A stretch of DNA of 64,000 nucleotides from NCBI GenBank assembly GCA_017936785.1, contig JAGBEV010000057.1, forward strand, positions 16,728 through 80,727, read 5' to 3'. Positions 17,594 through 27,000 of the stretch are shown piece by piece; positions within the stretch are counted from its first letter, which is position 1, and each line of letters opens with the position of its first letter. The notes under the pieces were generated by a model that saw only the letters and a program-made list of their open reading frames with translations, did no database searches and had not been told where the DNA came from. Source of the DNA: Lachnospiraceae bacterium. GTDB lineage: Bacteria; Bacillota; Clostridia; Lachnospirales; Lachnospiraceae. The translations under genes were made by a program, and so were the position numbers.

Positions 17594-19048
17594 CTATTCC
17601 GCTCCCATGCGGTCCAGCAGCTCGATCTTAATGTCATACAATTTTTTAGACAGATCCACATAAACCTTATGAGGATTTACCAGTCTTCTGGTTTCCGGCC
17701 ACAAGGTTTCAAGCTCCTGCCTGCAATATTCCCTGATTTCCATAACCTTAGGAGATTCGTAAACACATTCTCCGTTTTTGAAAACAGGAACCATCATTTC
17801 TCTCATGGTGTATGTGCCGCCTTTTAATTTGGTCTTTTTCCAGGGCTCAATAGGATCAAAGAGCATCAGATCATCATCTTCATCAAATTTTTCATCTACA
17901 AGACAGATCAAATCCGCTTTTACTTTGCCGGAATCCTTTTCATAAATACGATAAATAGTTTTATTTCCGGGATTGGTAACTTTTTCCGTATTTTCGGAAA
18001 GCTTGATCTTGGGAATAAACTGACCGTCAGCACCCTTTACAGCAGCCAGTTTATAGACGCCGCCAAAGGAAGGGCAGTCCTTTGCAGTGATCAGGTGTGT
18101 TCCAACACCCCAGGAAGTAATGGCTGCGCCCTGAACCTTTAAGGAATCGATCAGATACTCGTCCAGATCGTTAGATGCAGATATGATCGCATCAGGAAAA
18201 CCGGCTGCATCTAACATTTTGCGGGCTTTTTTGGAAAGGTAGGCAAGGTCTCCGCTGTCCAGCCGGATGCCGTAGTTTTTTAATTCCATACCGGAATCCC
18301 GCATTTCCTGAAATACCCGGATCGCATTGGGAATACCGGATTTTAAGGTGTCATAAGTATCTACCAAAAGCAGACAGGCATTGGGATAAATTTCTGAGTA
18401 TGCCTTAAATGCTGTATATTCATCCGGAAAACTCATGATCCAGCTGTGTGCATGAGTTCCTTTTACGGGAATATCAAAAAGCTGTCCTGCAAGCACATTG
18501 GATGTGCCGATACATCCGCCGATCACTGCTGCGCGGGCGCCATAGATACCTGCATCAGGACCCTGTGCCCGGCGGAGACCGAATTCCATGATTCCGTCAC
18601 CTCTTGCGGCAAAGCATACTCTGGATGCTTTGGTGGCGATCAGGCTTTGATGATTTACGATGTTTAGGATTGCAGTTTCCACAAGCTGAGCCTGCATGAT
18701 GGGAGCGATCACTTTGACCATGGGCTCTCTGGGGAACATAATGCTTCCTTCCGGAATCGCATAAATATCGCCGGTAAACTTAAAATCCTTCAGATAATCC
18801 AAAAAGTCCTCATCAAATAAATTCAGGCTGGCAAGATAATCAATATCTTCTTTAGAAAAATGAAGATTTTTGATCAGGTTGATAACCTGCTCCAAGCCTG
18901 CACAGATGGAATAACCGCTGCCCATGGGGTTATTGCGGAAAAAGGCATCAAAAATAACGGTTTCATTCTGGTCTTTGTTGCGGAAATAGCCCTGCATCAT
19001 GGTCAACTCATAAAGGTCTGTCAGCAGAGTCAGATTCTGTCTGTCCAT
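17594..19048 (-). CDS. pncB: Nicotinate phosphoribosyltransferase
   Basis: PncB, 484 aa, first step of NAD salvage from nicotinate (nicotinate + PRPP + ATP to nicotinate mononucleotide). N-terminus LLTDLYELTMMQGYF is diagnostic, followed by the SGYSICAGLEQ, GTHAHSWIMSF and RLDSGDLAYLSKKAR segments; the histidine in GTHAHSW region corresponds to the autophosphorylation area. Length matches the long Gram-positive form. It starts immediately after the stop of the upstream MFS gene (no spacer), so the two are translated together. Confidence 0.95.
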   Translation of the reverse strand: MDRQNLTLLTDLYELTMMQGYFRNKDQNETVIFDAFFRNNPMGSGYSICAGLEQVINLIKNLHFSKEDIDYLASLNLFDEDFLDYLKDFKFTGDIYAIPEGSIMFPREPMVKVIAPIMQAQLVETAILNIVNHQSLIATKASRVCFAARGDGIMEFGLRRAQGPDAGIYGARAAVIGGCIGTSNVLAGQLFDIPVKGTHAHSWIMSFPDEYTAFKAYSEIYPNACLLLVDTYDTLKSGIPNAIRVFQEMRDSGMELKNYGIRLDSGDLAYLSKKARKMLDAAGFPDAIISASNDLDEYLIDSLKVQGAAITSWGVGTHLITAKDCPSFGGVYKLAAVKGADGQFIPKIKLSENTEKVTNPGNKTIYRIYEKDSGKVKADLICLVDEKFDEDDDLMLFDPIEPWKKTKLKGGTYTMREMMVPVFKNGECVYESPKVMEIREYCRQELETLWPETRRLVNPHKVYVDLSKKLYDIKIELLDRMGAE

Positions 19049-20305
19049 TTATTTTTCCTCCAAATTCTCTGCTTTCATGATTTTTTCAGATTTGCAAAGG
19101 AAGCAGAAACCTGTTGCAAATAATACTATTAGTGATAATACACCATATTTGGAACTGTGTAAAAAGAAAGCACATGCCGAAATGATCAAAGGACCAAAAA
19201 AGTCTGCAAATTTGCCGAAAATATCAAAGAATCCAAAATATTCGCTGGATTCCTTTTTGGGGATCATTTTACCAAACTGGGAACGGGATAGTGCCTGGAT
19301 ACCACCCTGGCAGATGCCTACACACAAGGCAAGAATCCAGAATTCCAATGCTGTATCCAGACCATATCCAAAGGCGCAGATACCCATATAAAGTATGATG
19401 TAGACTTTCATTACCCGGATGGTGCCGAACCTTTTGGCAAAGGAAGCGCTTAAAATGCTGAAGGGGAAAGCTACGATCTGGGTTAAGAGCAGGGCTAAAA
19501 CCATCTGAGTGGAATCAATGCCCACCTCTCCGCCATAGGTAGTTGCCATGGATATAATGGTGTAGACTCCGTCAATATAGAAAAAGTATCCCAAAATGTA
19601 AAATAACAATTTCCTGTCACGGCGCAATTTGAGGAATGTCACACCCAGACGTCGGAATGAGTGTGAAATTACATGTTTTTTCGGTTTCAAATAATGGGTT
19701 TGTTTTACGTTTTTCAGAAGGGGAATGGATAAAACAAGCCACCAGACCATAGTGATAATGAAAGAAAGCTTGGTAGCAGTAACTGTATCCAGACCAAAAG
19801 GAGTCAGAAGAATCAGAAGGATTCCGATGACAAAGGGGATACAGCTTCCGATATAGCCGCAGGCAAAGCCCATGGAGGAAATGTAATCCATCCGCTCATC
19901 TGAAGTCACATCGATCAGCATGGCATCATAGAAAATATTACAAGCTGCATAGCCGATACGGGCGATGATGATACAGGATAGAAAAGAAATCCAGCCGGGA
20001 GCAAAGATCATTGCTAAGCCGCCTAAAATGCCCAGCCCCAGAAACCAGCCAAAGATCCGCTTCTTCATATTCTGGTAATCTGCCAATGCGCCTAAGATAG
20101 GAGAAAGGCATGCCAGAATCAAAAGTGCCACAGAGGTGGTTGTGCCCCAAATAGAGGTAGCATGCTCCGGTGCCACATTTGCTGCATCTGCAAGAGAACG
20201 GAAATAAATCGGTATGGTGGCTGTTAAGATCATGGTAAAGGCGGAATTTGCCACATCATATAAGATCCAGCTTATTTCATGTTTGGTCAGTTTGGTTTTT
20301 TCCAT
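19049..20305 (-). CDS. UMF1-family MFS transporter
   Basis: Major facilitator, 418 aa, about 12 membrane helices, most like the UMF1/Atg22-like group (ISWILYDVANSAFTMI at the N-terminus; LGALADYQNMKKR between helices 2 and 3). Relatives are thought to export or import small metabolites, but no substrate is established. It is the first gene of a two-gene unit with pncB, zero bases apart, which suggests a link to nicotinate or NAD metabolites; that is context only. Confidence 0.88.
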   Translation of the reverse strand: MEKTKLTKHEISWILYDVANSAFTMILTATIPIYFRSLADAANVAPEHATSIWGTTTSVALLILACLSPILGALADYQNMKKRIFGWFLGLGILGGLAMIFAPGWISFLSCIIIARIGYAACNIFYDAMLIDVTSDERMDYISSMGFACGYIGSCIPFVIGILLILLTPFGLDTVTATKLSFIITMVWWLVLSIPLLKNVKQTHYLKPKKHVISHSFRRLGVTFLKLRRDRKLLFYILGYFFYIDGVYTIISMATTYGGEVGIDSTQMVLALLLTQIVAFPFSILSASFAKRFGTIRVMKVYIILYMGICAFGYGLDTALEFWILALCVGICQGGIQALSRSQFGKMIPKKESSEYFGFFDIFGKFADFFGPLIISACAFFLHSSKYGVLSLIVLFATGFCFLCKSEKIMKAENLEEK

Positions 20306-20340
20306 AAATTCTCTTTCCGGGAAACGTAAAGCTTCCCTTT

Positions 20341-20369
20341 ATTTTATGCTTTTTGACATAAGGTGTCAA
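20341..20369 (-). promoter_or_regulatory. Consensus sigma-A promoter for MFS-pncB
   Basis: On the minus strand TTGACA (plus 20364-20369), 17 bases, TAAAAT (plus 20341-20346). Confidence 0.85.
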
Positions 20370-20380
20370 TACAACTGACA
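20353..20380 (-). promoter_or_regulatory. Nested inverted repeats over the MFS-pncB promoter (candidate operator)
   Basis: Plus-strand TTGACA-TAAGG-TGTCAA (20353-20369) and TGTCA-ATACAAC-TGACA (20364-20380) share the central TGTCA, which is also the -35 box. This is the layout of a repressor site. With pncB downstream, a niacin-responsive repressor (NiaR type) is a reasonable guess, but I cannot confirm its motif. Confidence 0.45.
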
Positions 20381-20483
20381 AGACAGCTGCAGCCTTTTCC
20401 TGTCTGTGTCTATCGGTTGTATATTCTGTTTATTATTAGTAGTATATCATTGGGGAGTTATTTAGACTATAACTAATATTTGC

Positions 20484-20546
20484 AAAAAAAGTAAAAATAT
20501 CGGTCAGATTTGTAAAGGGAGGGTAAAATAAATCTGACCGATATTT
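20484..20546 (-). terminator. Strong terminator for the MATE/kinase-like unit
   Basis: A perfect 17-bp stem, AAATATCGGTCAGATTT (20495-20511) with its complement at 20530-20546; on the minus strand a T-rich run follows (the A run at 20484-20490). Confidence 0.9.
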
Positions 20547-20579
20547 GTTGGTTAGAACAAGATATTAGAATTTGGGGCT

Positions 20580-21173
20580 TTATTTGGCATTGTATAATGC
20601 GGCAAGGGTTTCAACACATTGGTCAATACCTAAAACGCCGCTGTCCAGAGCAACATGGTAGTTTTGGACAGAGCCCCATTTCATGTCGGTATAAAATTGA
20701 TAGTATGCGGCACGGCGTTTATCCTTATCTCTTAATCTCTTCTCTGGGGCGATGTCACGTTCGCCGTATTGTTTTACAATACGTTCTGCACGTTTTTGAA
20801 GGTCGGAATGTATGAATACGGTTAAGCAGTCTGCTTTGTCACGCAGAATGTAATCAGCGCAGCGTCCTACGATGACACAGGGACCTTTTTCGGCAAGCTC
20901 CAGGATTATCTTTCGTTGAACTGACCAGATATCATCCTGATAGGAATGTCCGTTAAAGTCACGGTCGGCAAAGGCGCTTCCCAGCCAGCCGCTGTGTGCG
21001 GTGTATTCGCCCCGTTCAGCAATATATTCTTTGGAAAAATTGCTTTCCTCAGCGATTTTTTCAATGAGTTCGTAGTCGTAACAGGGGATTCCTAATTTAG
21101 CAGCAACTTCTTTACCGATTGTTCTTCCGCCGCTTCCGAACTCCCTGCTGATTGTAATGATCCTGTTTTTCAT
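20580..21173 (-). CDS. Cytidylate-kinase-like family protein
   Basis: P-loop kinase of the cytidylate-kinase-like family (PF13189 type), 197 aa. The phosphate-binding loop is in ISREFGSGGRTIGKEVA near the start, with a lid-like basic segment (RDKDKRRAAYYQFYT) toward the C-terminus. It is not the housekeeping CMP kinase; the physiological substrate of this family is unknown. Its ATG overlaps the stop of the MATE gene upstream by 4 bases, so the exporter and the kinase-like protein form one coupled unit under the leader at 22600. Confidence 0.85.
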   Translation of the reverse strand: MKNRIITISREFGSGGRTIGKEVAAKLGIPCYDYELIEKIAEESNFSKEYIAERGEYTAHSGWLGSAFADRDFNGHSYQDDIWSVQRKIILELAEKGPCVIVGRCADYILRDKADCLTVFIHSDLQKRAERIVKQYGERDIAPEKRLRDKDKRRAAYYQFYTDMKWGSVQNYHVALDSGVLGIDQCVETLAALYNAK

Positions 21174-22582
21174 GAATTTTGCTCCTTTCCATCAGATTTT
21201 AAAAATTTATAAGTGTAGGCAATGACGATTGCCGAGATAATAAATGTCAGAACATCCGATACAGGCATGGAATACAATACGCCGTCCAGTCCAAAGAAAC
21301 GTGGAAGCAATAATGCAAAACCTACGCCGAATACAACCTCACGGACCATGGAAAGCATAGTGGAAAGAAAAGCCTTGCCAAGGGATTGTAAATAAATGAA
21401 GGTTGCTTTATTCACTGTTGCTAAGATCATCATACACAGATAAAGGCGGAAGCATTTAACAGCAAAATCAGTGTAGTATACACTTTCATTGGCAGCACCG
21501 AAGATGCCGATCAGCTGTCTGGGAAGAAGTTCAACGATTAAGAGTGCCACTGCGCCTACAACAGCTTCTGCGATCAGAAGGTGAGTAAAAAGGCTTGCGG
21601 CACGATCATTACGTTTAGCACCGATATTATACCCTACAATAGGGATACAGCCGGCTGCCATACCTACGGCAATAGAGATTACGATCTGGAAAAATTTCAT
21701 GACAATGCCCAGAACTGCCATAGGAATCTGGGCATATTGGGTCTGACCGAAAATCGGATCAAGGGCACCGTATTTTAAAGTCATATTCTGGATGGCTGCC
21801 ATAGCTGCTACCAGGGAAATCTGAGAAAGGAAGCTGCAGATACCTAAAGGAAGATATTTTCCTGCAAGCTTTCCGTGAATACGGAAACTGCCCTTTTCCA
21901 GATGAATGGCTTTCATGTGGCACAGATACCAGATGGATAATCCGGCAGTTAATACCTGACCCAGTACAGTTGCTACAGCGGCACCCATCATACCCCATTT
22001 ACAAACAAAAATGAAAACAGGGTCTAAGATGATATTTACAAATGCACCTGCCAAAGTAGATATCATGGCGAATTTAGGACTTCCGTCAGAACGGATAATA
22101 GGGTTCATTGCCTGACCGAACATATAGAAAGGAACTCCCAGTGTAATCCAAAAGAAATATTCCTTTGCATGATAAAAGGTATCTTCGTTGACCCGTCCAC
22201 CGAACATGGTTAAAATCTGTTCCTGAAAAACAAGATAGAATATCATAAGTATAATACCGCTGATGATACATAAAAGTATTGCACTGCCGATACTCTTGTG
22301 TGCATCTTCTTTTTTGTCAGCGCCCAGACAAATGCTGACAAAAGCACAGCAGCCGTCGCCGATCATGACTGCAATTGCCAGTGCCACAACAGTCAATGGG
22401 AAAACAACAGTATTTGCTGCATTGCCATAAGAACCCAGATAGCTGGCATTGGCAATAAAAATTTGGTCAACGATGTTGTAGAGTGCAGCGACCAACAGTG
22501 AAATAATACAGGGCACTGCATAGTTTCTCATTAGTGAACCGATTGGTTCAGTCTCAAGAAAGGCGTTAGATTTTTCGTTCAT
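21170..22582 (-). CDS. MATE-family multidrug/metabolite exporter
   Basis: MATE exporter, about 470 aa with 12 membrane helices. Typical segments: IGSLMRNYAVPCIISLLVAALYN at the start (family N-terminus, here shortened: PIGSLMRNYAVP), QAMNPIIRSDGSPKFAM, and PIVGYNIGAKR. Relatives exchange Na+ or H+ for cationic drugs or metabolites. The start at 22582 is chosen because GGAGGAG precedes it; a weaker in-frame ATG lies 15 bases upstream. First gene of a unit with the kinase-like gene, controlled by an attenuator-like leader. Confidence 0.9.
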   Translation of the reverse strand: MNEKSNAFLETEPIGSLMRNYAVPCIISLLVAALYNIVDQIFIANASYLGSYGNAANTVVFPLTVVALAIAVMIGDGCCAFVSICLGADKKEDAHKSIGSAILLCIISGIILMIFYLVFQEQILTMFGGRVNEDTFYHAKEYFFWITLGVPFYMFGQAMNPIIRSDGSPKFAMISTLAGAFVNIILDPVFIFVCKWGMMGAAVATVLGQVLTAGLSIWYLCHMKAIHLEKGSFRIHGKLAGKYLPLGICSFLSQISLVAAMAAIQNMTLKYGALDPIFGQTQYAQIPMAVLGIVMKFFQIVISIAVGMAAGCIPIVGYNIGAKRNDRAASLFTHLLIAEAVVGAVALLIVELLPRQLIGIFGAANESVYYTDFAVKCFRLYLCMMILATVNKATFIYLQSLGKAFLSTMLSMVREVVFGVGFALLLPRFFGLDGVLYSMPVSDVLTFIISAIVIAYTYKFLKSDGKEQNS

Positions 22583-22599
22583 TTTTTTCTCCTCCATTT

Positions 22600-22756
22600 T
22601 GCAAAATAAAAAAGCGTGAAACCAAAAGAGCTGGATTTATGCCCATGGCTACACGCTTTCAGCCAAATCTTATAAAAAGATTTGAAATATTCTTTTCATA
22701 AAGAAAAACAGCATTTGGCAATCAACTGGTTTTACGCAATCATGCCACACGCTGTG
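22600..22756 (-). promoter_or_regulatory. Candidate attenuator or riboswitch leader upstream of the MATE gene
   Basis: Read on the minus strand, about 150 nt of leader lies between promoter and MATE start. A terminator-like stem (AAAGCGTG, plus 22652-22659, with CACGCTTT, plus 22611-22618) ends in a T run just before the ribosome site. The near-repeat AGCGTGTGGC at the leader's beginning (plus 22744-22753) can pair with the same CACGCT arm, giving a mutually exclusive fold. Other stems: ACAGC/GCTGT, GGCA/TGCC, AAATCTT/AAGATTT. I do not recognise a known riboswitch core. Confidence 0.55.
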
Positions 22757-22761
22757 TTATG

Positions 22762-22790
22762 ATTTTAATCGATTTTTTTCATGGATTCAA
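22762..22790 (-). promoter_or_regulatory. Sigma-A promoter for the MATE leader
   Basis: Minus strand TTGAAT (plus 22785-22790), 17 bases, TAAAAT (plus 22762-22767); start near 22755, giving a leader of about 170 nt. Confidence 0.7.
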
Positions 22791-22799
22791 GGGTAAATT

Positions 22800-23116
22800 T
22801 CAACAAAAATATTTTTATCAATGTTTTTAAATTTTGTATTGTGTTTTCAGAAATTATGTGCTAAAATGTTGATAGAAACGAAATAACGTTTAATAGTAAG
22901 CGCGCGCTAATCTATATTTTCAAGATGTATTCTCAGTTCTAAAGAATACAAGTCTTAGGTTTTTCGCCAAATTTTCAACCAATTTTATAAATGTATACAA
23001 ACAGGCGGAAAGACCATTCTCCTGTTTGCGGCGTATGCAAAAACAGGAGGTTAACTGAATGAAGAAATACAAGAAAAACAGATAAGAAACTGCTTTTGCC
23101 CAAATAAGGGATATGA
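22800..23116. other. AT-rich intergenic stretch with decayed sequence
   Basis: No complete gene seen. It holds a run of short frames broken by stops directly upstream of the Rpn-like remnant, probably the decayed 5' part of that gene, and a short GCGCGCGC-like patch near 22900. Confidence 0.4.
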
Positions 23117-23686
23117 ATGGAAAGGACATTTTTGATGATCCGGTTGTATCCGGGGATCAGCAGGAATAAGAACTTTCGTTATCCGCCTATCATTCCTGTT
23201 GTATATTATGAGGGGAGCGGGCAATGGACTGCCGATCTGCATTTAAAAGAACGCATTATGCTGCATGAGATTTTCGGGGAATTTATACCTGATTTTACAT
23301 ACAAAGTAGTAAAAATCCATGACTATTCTGATGAAGAGTTATTATCCAAAGAAGACGAAATGTCCTTTTTGATGTTGATCAATAAGATACAGGAATCAAA
23401 GGATTTCAGTGAATTTTTAAAATTGCCTCAGGATAAAGTCAGCGCGATCGTTCAAAAGGCACCGGGGCATGTTCTGGAAATTATTGCCGGAACCATCTGG
23501 AGTTTGTGCATGAAAATGAATGTTCCGCAGGAGGAAGCAAAGCAGTGTGTAGAAAAAGTAAAGGAGAGGCATATGGGGTATTTATTTGAAAATATGGAAA
23601 AGATAGATATACAGGCTGAAAGGAAGAAGGTGGATGAAGAGCGAAAGAAAGCAGAAAAAATCTTAGAGGTTTATTGGGATGAATAG
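23117..23686 (+). pseudogene. Rpn/PD-(D/E)XK transposase-nuclease family, 5'-truncated remnant
   Basis: The 189-aa frame resembles the central and C-terminal part of Rpn-type recombination-promoting nucleases/putative transposases: YPPIIPVVYYEGSGQWTA, then DYSDEELL and a charged coiled C-terminus. The N-terminal nuclease part that should precede it is missing; upstream frames are broken by stops. The first residues before NKNFRYPP look like out-of-frame leader, and the ATG at 23117 has no good ribosome site. Likely a dead gene. It lies just before the ileS promoter. Confidence 0.65.
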
Positions 23687-23707
23687 TTTATTTTCCGGCT
23701 TCTGCTC

Positions 23708-23737
23708 TTGACAAGGGACTTTTTGCGGAATTATAAT
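23708..23737 (+). promoter_or_regulatory. Consensus sigma-A promoter for ileS leader
   Basis: TTGACA (23708-23713), 18-base spacer, TATAAT (23732-23737); both boxes perfect. Confidence 0.85.
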
Positions 23738-23754
23738 ACAAACAGTTTAAAATA

Positions 23755-24034
23755 AGAAAGACGTTGACGAAGAGAGTACATTGTTTTTGAAAATTTAAGC
23801 GAGCCGGTGAGGGTGTAAGACCGGTATGAGTAGGAAACTATGGAAGATCACTTCTGAGTTGCGAGGACCAAAGACAGAATAGATTTATTTTGCAGAAGCG
23901 AATGGTATTCAAGTCCAGTAGTCCGAGACGGAAATCCCCCGTTATGGGAAATCATATGAATCTATTAAGAGAGTATGCTGTAACAGGTGGTAACGAATTT
24001 TAACCTTCGTCCTTTTACGGGCGGAGGTTTTTTA
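23755..24034 (+). promoter_or_regulatory. tRNA-Ile T-box leader of ileS
   Basis: T-box riboswitch that senses uncharged tRNA-Ile. It contains the stem I start with GAAGAGAGTA (23769-23778), the distal GGTGAGGG loop region, a candidate specifier codon ATC at 23847-23849 followed by A, and the T-box sequence ACAGGTGGTAACGA (about 23983-23996) whose TGGT can pair with the ACCA end of tRNA-Ile. The terminator stem AACCTTCGTCC/GGGCGGAGGTT with a T run occupies 24002-24033; the T-box sequence is placed to form the competing antiterminator. Confidence 0.9.
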
Positions 24035-24076
24035 TGTATGAAATACTTATTACAGCGAAAAGGAAAGGAGTAAATC

Positions 24077-27000
24077 ATGTACCAAAAAGTTGAAACCAAT
24101 GTCAATTTTGTTGAACATGAGAAAGCAACAGAAAAATTCTGGCGTGAAAACAACATTTTTCAAAAAAGTATGGATAGCCGTAAGGAAGGACCTACTTATA
24201 CCTTCTATGACGGACCGCCTACAGCTAACGGAAAACCCCATATCGGACACGTACTGACCCGTGTCATTAAGGATATGATTCCCAGATACCGTACTATGAA
24301 GGGCTGTATGGTTCCCAGAAAAGCAGGATGGGATACCCATGGTCTGCCGGTTGAACTTGAAGTGGAAAAATTACTGGGATTAGATGGTAAGGAACAGATT
24401 GAGGAATACGGTCTGGATCCCTTTATTCAGAAATGTAAGGAAAGCGTTTGGAAATACAAAGGTATGTGGGAAGATTTCTCAGGCACCGTTGGTTTCTGGG
24501 CGGATATGGATGATCCTTATGTTACCTATCATGATGACTTTATCGAATCCGAATGGTGGGCTTTAAAAGAAATCTGGAAGAAAGACTTATTATATAAAGG
24601 TTTTAAGATCGTACCTTATTGTCCCCGCTGCGGAACACCCTTATCATCTCATGAAGTTGCACAGGGCTATAAAGCGGTTAAAGAACGTTCTGCAACAGTT
24701 CGTTTTAAACTGGTAGGAAAAGACGAATATTTCCTTGCATGGACCACAACACCATGGACACTGCCAAGCAATACGGCACTCTGTGTAAATCCGGAAGAGA
24801 CTTATGCAAAGGTAAAGGCAGCAGACGGTTATACCTATATTATGGCTGAAGCACTTTTGGATACGGTTCTCGGCAAACTTGCAGAAGACGGCAAAGCTGC
24901 TTACGAGGTTGTAGAAACATATGCAGGTAAGGACCTGGTTGGTACAGAATATGAAGCACTTTACAAATGTGCTGCTGATCTTGCAGAGAAACAGCATAAA
25001 AAAGCGCACTTTGTTACAGCAGATAATTACGTTACATTGACAGACGGTACAGGAATCGTTCATATTGCTCCTGCATTTGGTGAAGATGATGCCAGAGTAG
25101 GACGTGAAAATGACCTTCCTTTTATCCAGTTTGTTGATGGAAAAGGTAATCTGACAGAAGAAACACCTTTTGCCGGATTATTTGTAAAAGATGCTGATCC
25201 TAAGGTATTAGTAGATCTGGATACCAGAGGCTTATTATTTGATGCACCGAAGTTCGAGCATGATTATCCATTCTGCTGGAGATGTGATACTCCCCTTATT
25301 TACTATGCCCGTGAGTCCTGGTTCATCAAAATGACAGCAGTAAAAGAGGATCTGATCCGCAACAATAATACTGTTAACTGGATTCCTGAATCCATCGGTA
25401 AAGGACGGTTTGGCGACTGGCTTGAAAATATTCAGGACTGGGGCGTTTCCCGTAACCGTTACTGGGGTACTCCTTTAAATGTATGGACATGTGAATGCGG
25501 TCATATGGAATCTATCGGAAGCCGCCAGGAATTATTTGAAATGAGCGGAAACGAAGCGGCAAAGACAGTAGAGCTGCACAGACCTTATATAGATGAGATT
25601 ACGATTAAGTGTCCAAAGTGCGGCGGCACTATGAAACGTGTACCTGAAGTAATCGATTGCTGGTTTGACTCCGGTGCAATGCCTTTTGCACAGCATCATT
25701 ATCCTTTTGAGAATAAGGAATTGTTTGAAAGCCAGTTCCCGGCACAGTTTATTTCCGAGGCTGTTGACCAGACAAGAGGATGGTTCTACTCTCTGTTAGC
25801 GGAATCTACCTTATTATTTAATAAAGCACCTTATGAAAATGTTATTGTATTAGGTCACGTACAGGATGAGAACGGTCAGAAGATGAGCAAATCCAAAGGA
25901 AATGCTGTTGATCCTTTTGAGGCTTTAGCAGAATACGGTGCTGATGCCATCCGTTGGTATTTTTATATCAATTCCGCTCCATGGCTGCCTAACCGTTTCC
26001 ATGGAGATGCAGTAAAAGAAGGACGCAGCAAATTCATGGGTACCTTATGGAATACTTACGCATTCTTTGTGCTGTATGCCAATATTGATGATTTTGATGC
26101 AACAAAATATACTTTGGAATATGATAAATTGTCCGTTATGGATAAATGGCTTTTATCCAAACTGAATTCTGCAGTAAAGGCTGTAGATGAAAATCTGGAT
26201 AATTACAGAATCCCCGAAGCTGCAAGGGCTTTGACCGGCTTTGTGGATAACATGAGCAACTGGTATGTGAGAAGAAGCCGTGAACGTTTCTGGGCAAAGG
26301 GAATGGAGCAGGATAAGATCAATGCTTACATGACTCTTTACACGGCACTTGTTACTATTGCCAAGGCAGCTGCGCCTATGGTTCCTTTTATGACAGAGGA
26401 CATTTACCGCAATCTGGTCTGCAGCATTGATGAGAATGCACCTGAAAGTATTCATTTGTGCGATTTCCCCAAGGTAGAGGAATCCATGATTGATACAAAG
26501 TTAGAGCAGGATATGGATGAGGTATTAAAGATCGTCGTTATGGGACGTGCCGCAAGAAATGCAGCAAACATCAAGAACCGCCAGCCTATTGGAGATATGT
26601 ATGTAAAAGCGCCCAGTGAATTATCCCAGTTCTATATTGATATTATTGAAGATGAGTTAAACGTAAAGAAAGTTGCATTTACAGATGATGTAAGCGCATT
26701 TACTACCTACAGCTTCAAGCCCCAGCTCCGTACTGTAGGACCTAAATACGGTAAACAGCTTGGGGGTATCCAGAAGACCCTTGCAGCGTTGGACGGCAGC
26801 AAGGCAATGGATGAACTGAATGAAAAGGGCATGTTGAAGTTTGACGTGGATGGTGTGGAAGTGACCTTATTCAAAGAAGATCTGCTGATTTCCATGGAGA
26901 AGAAGGAAGGTTTTGTAACAGAGGCAGACAATACGGTTACTGTAGTCCTTGATACAAACCTCACAGAAGAACTTATTGAGGAAGGCTTTGTATTTGAGAT

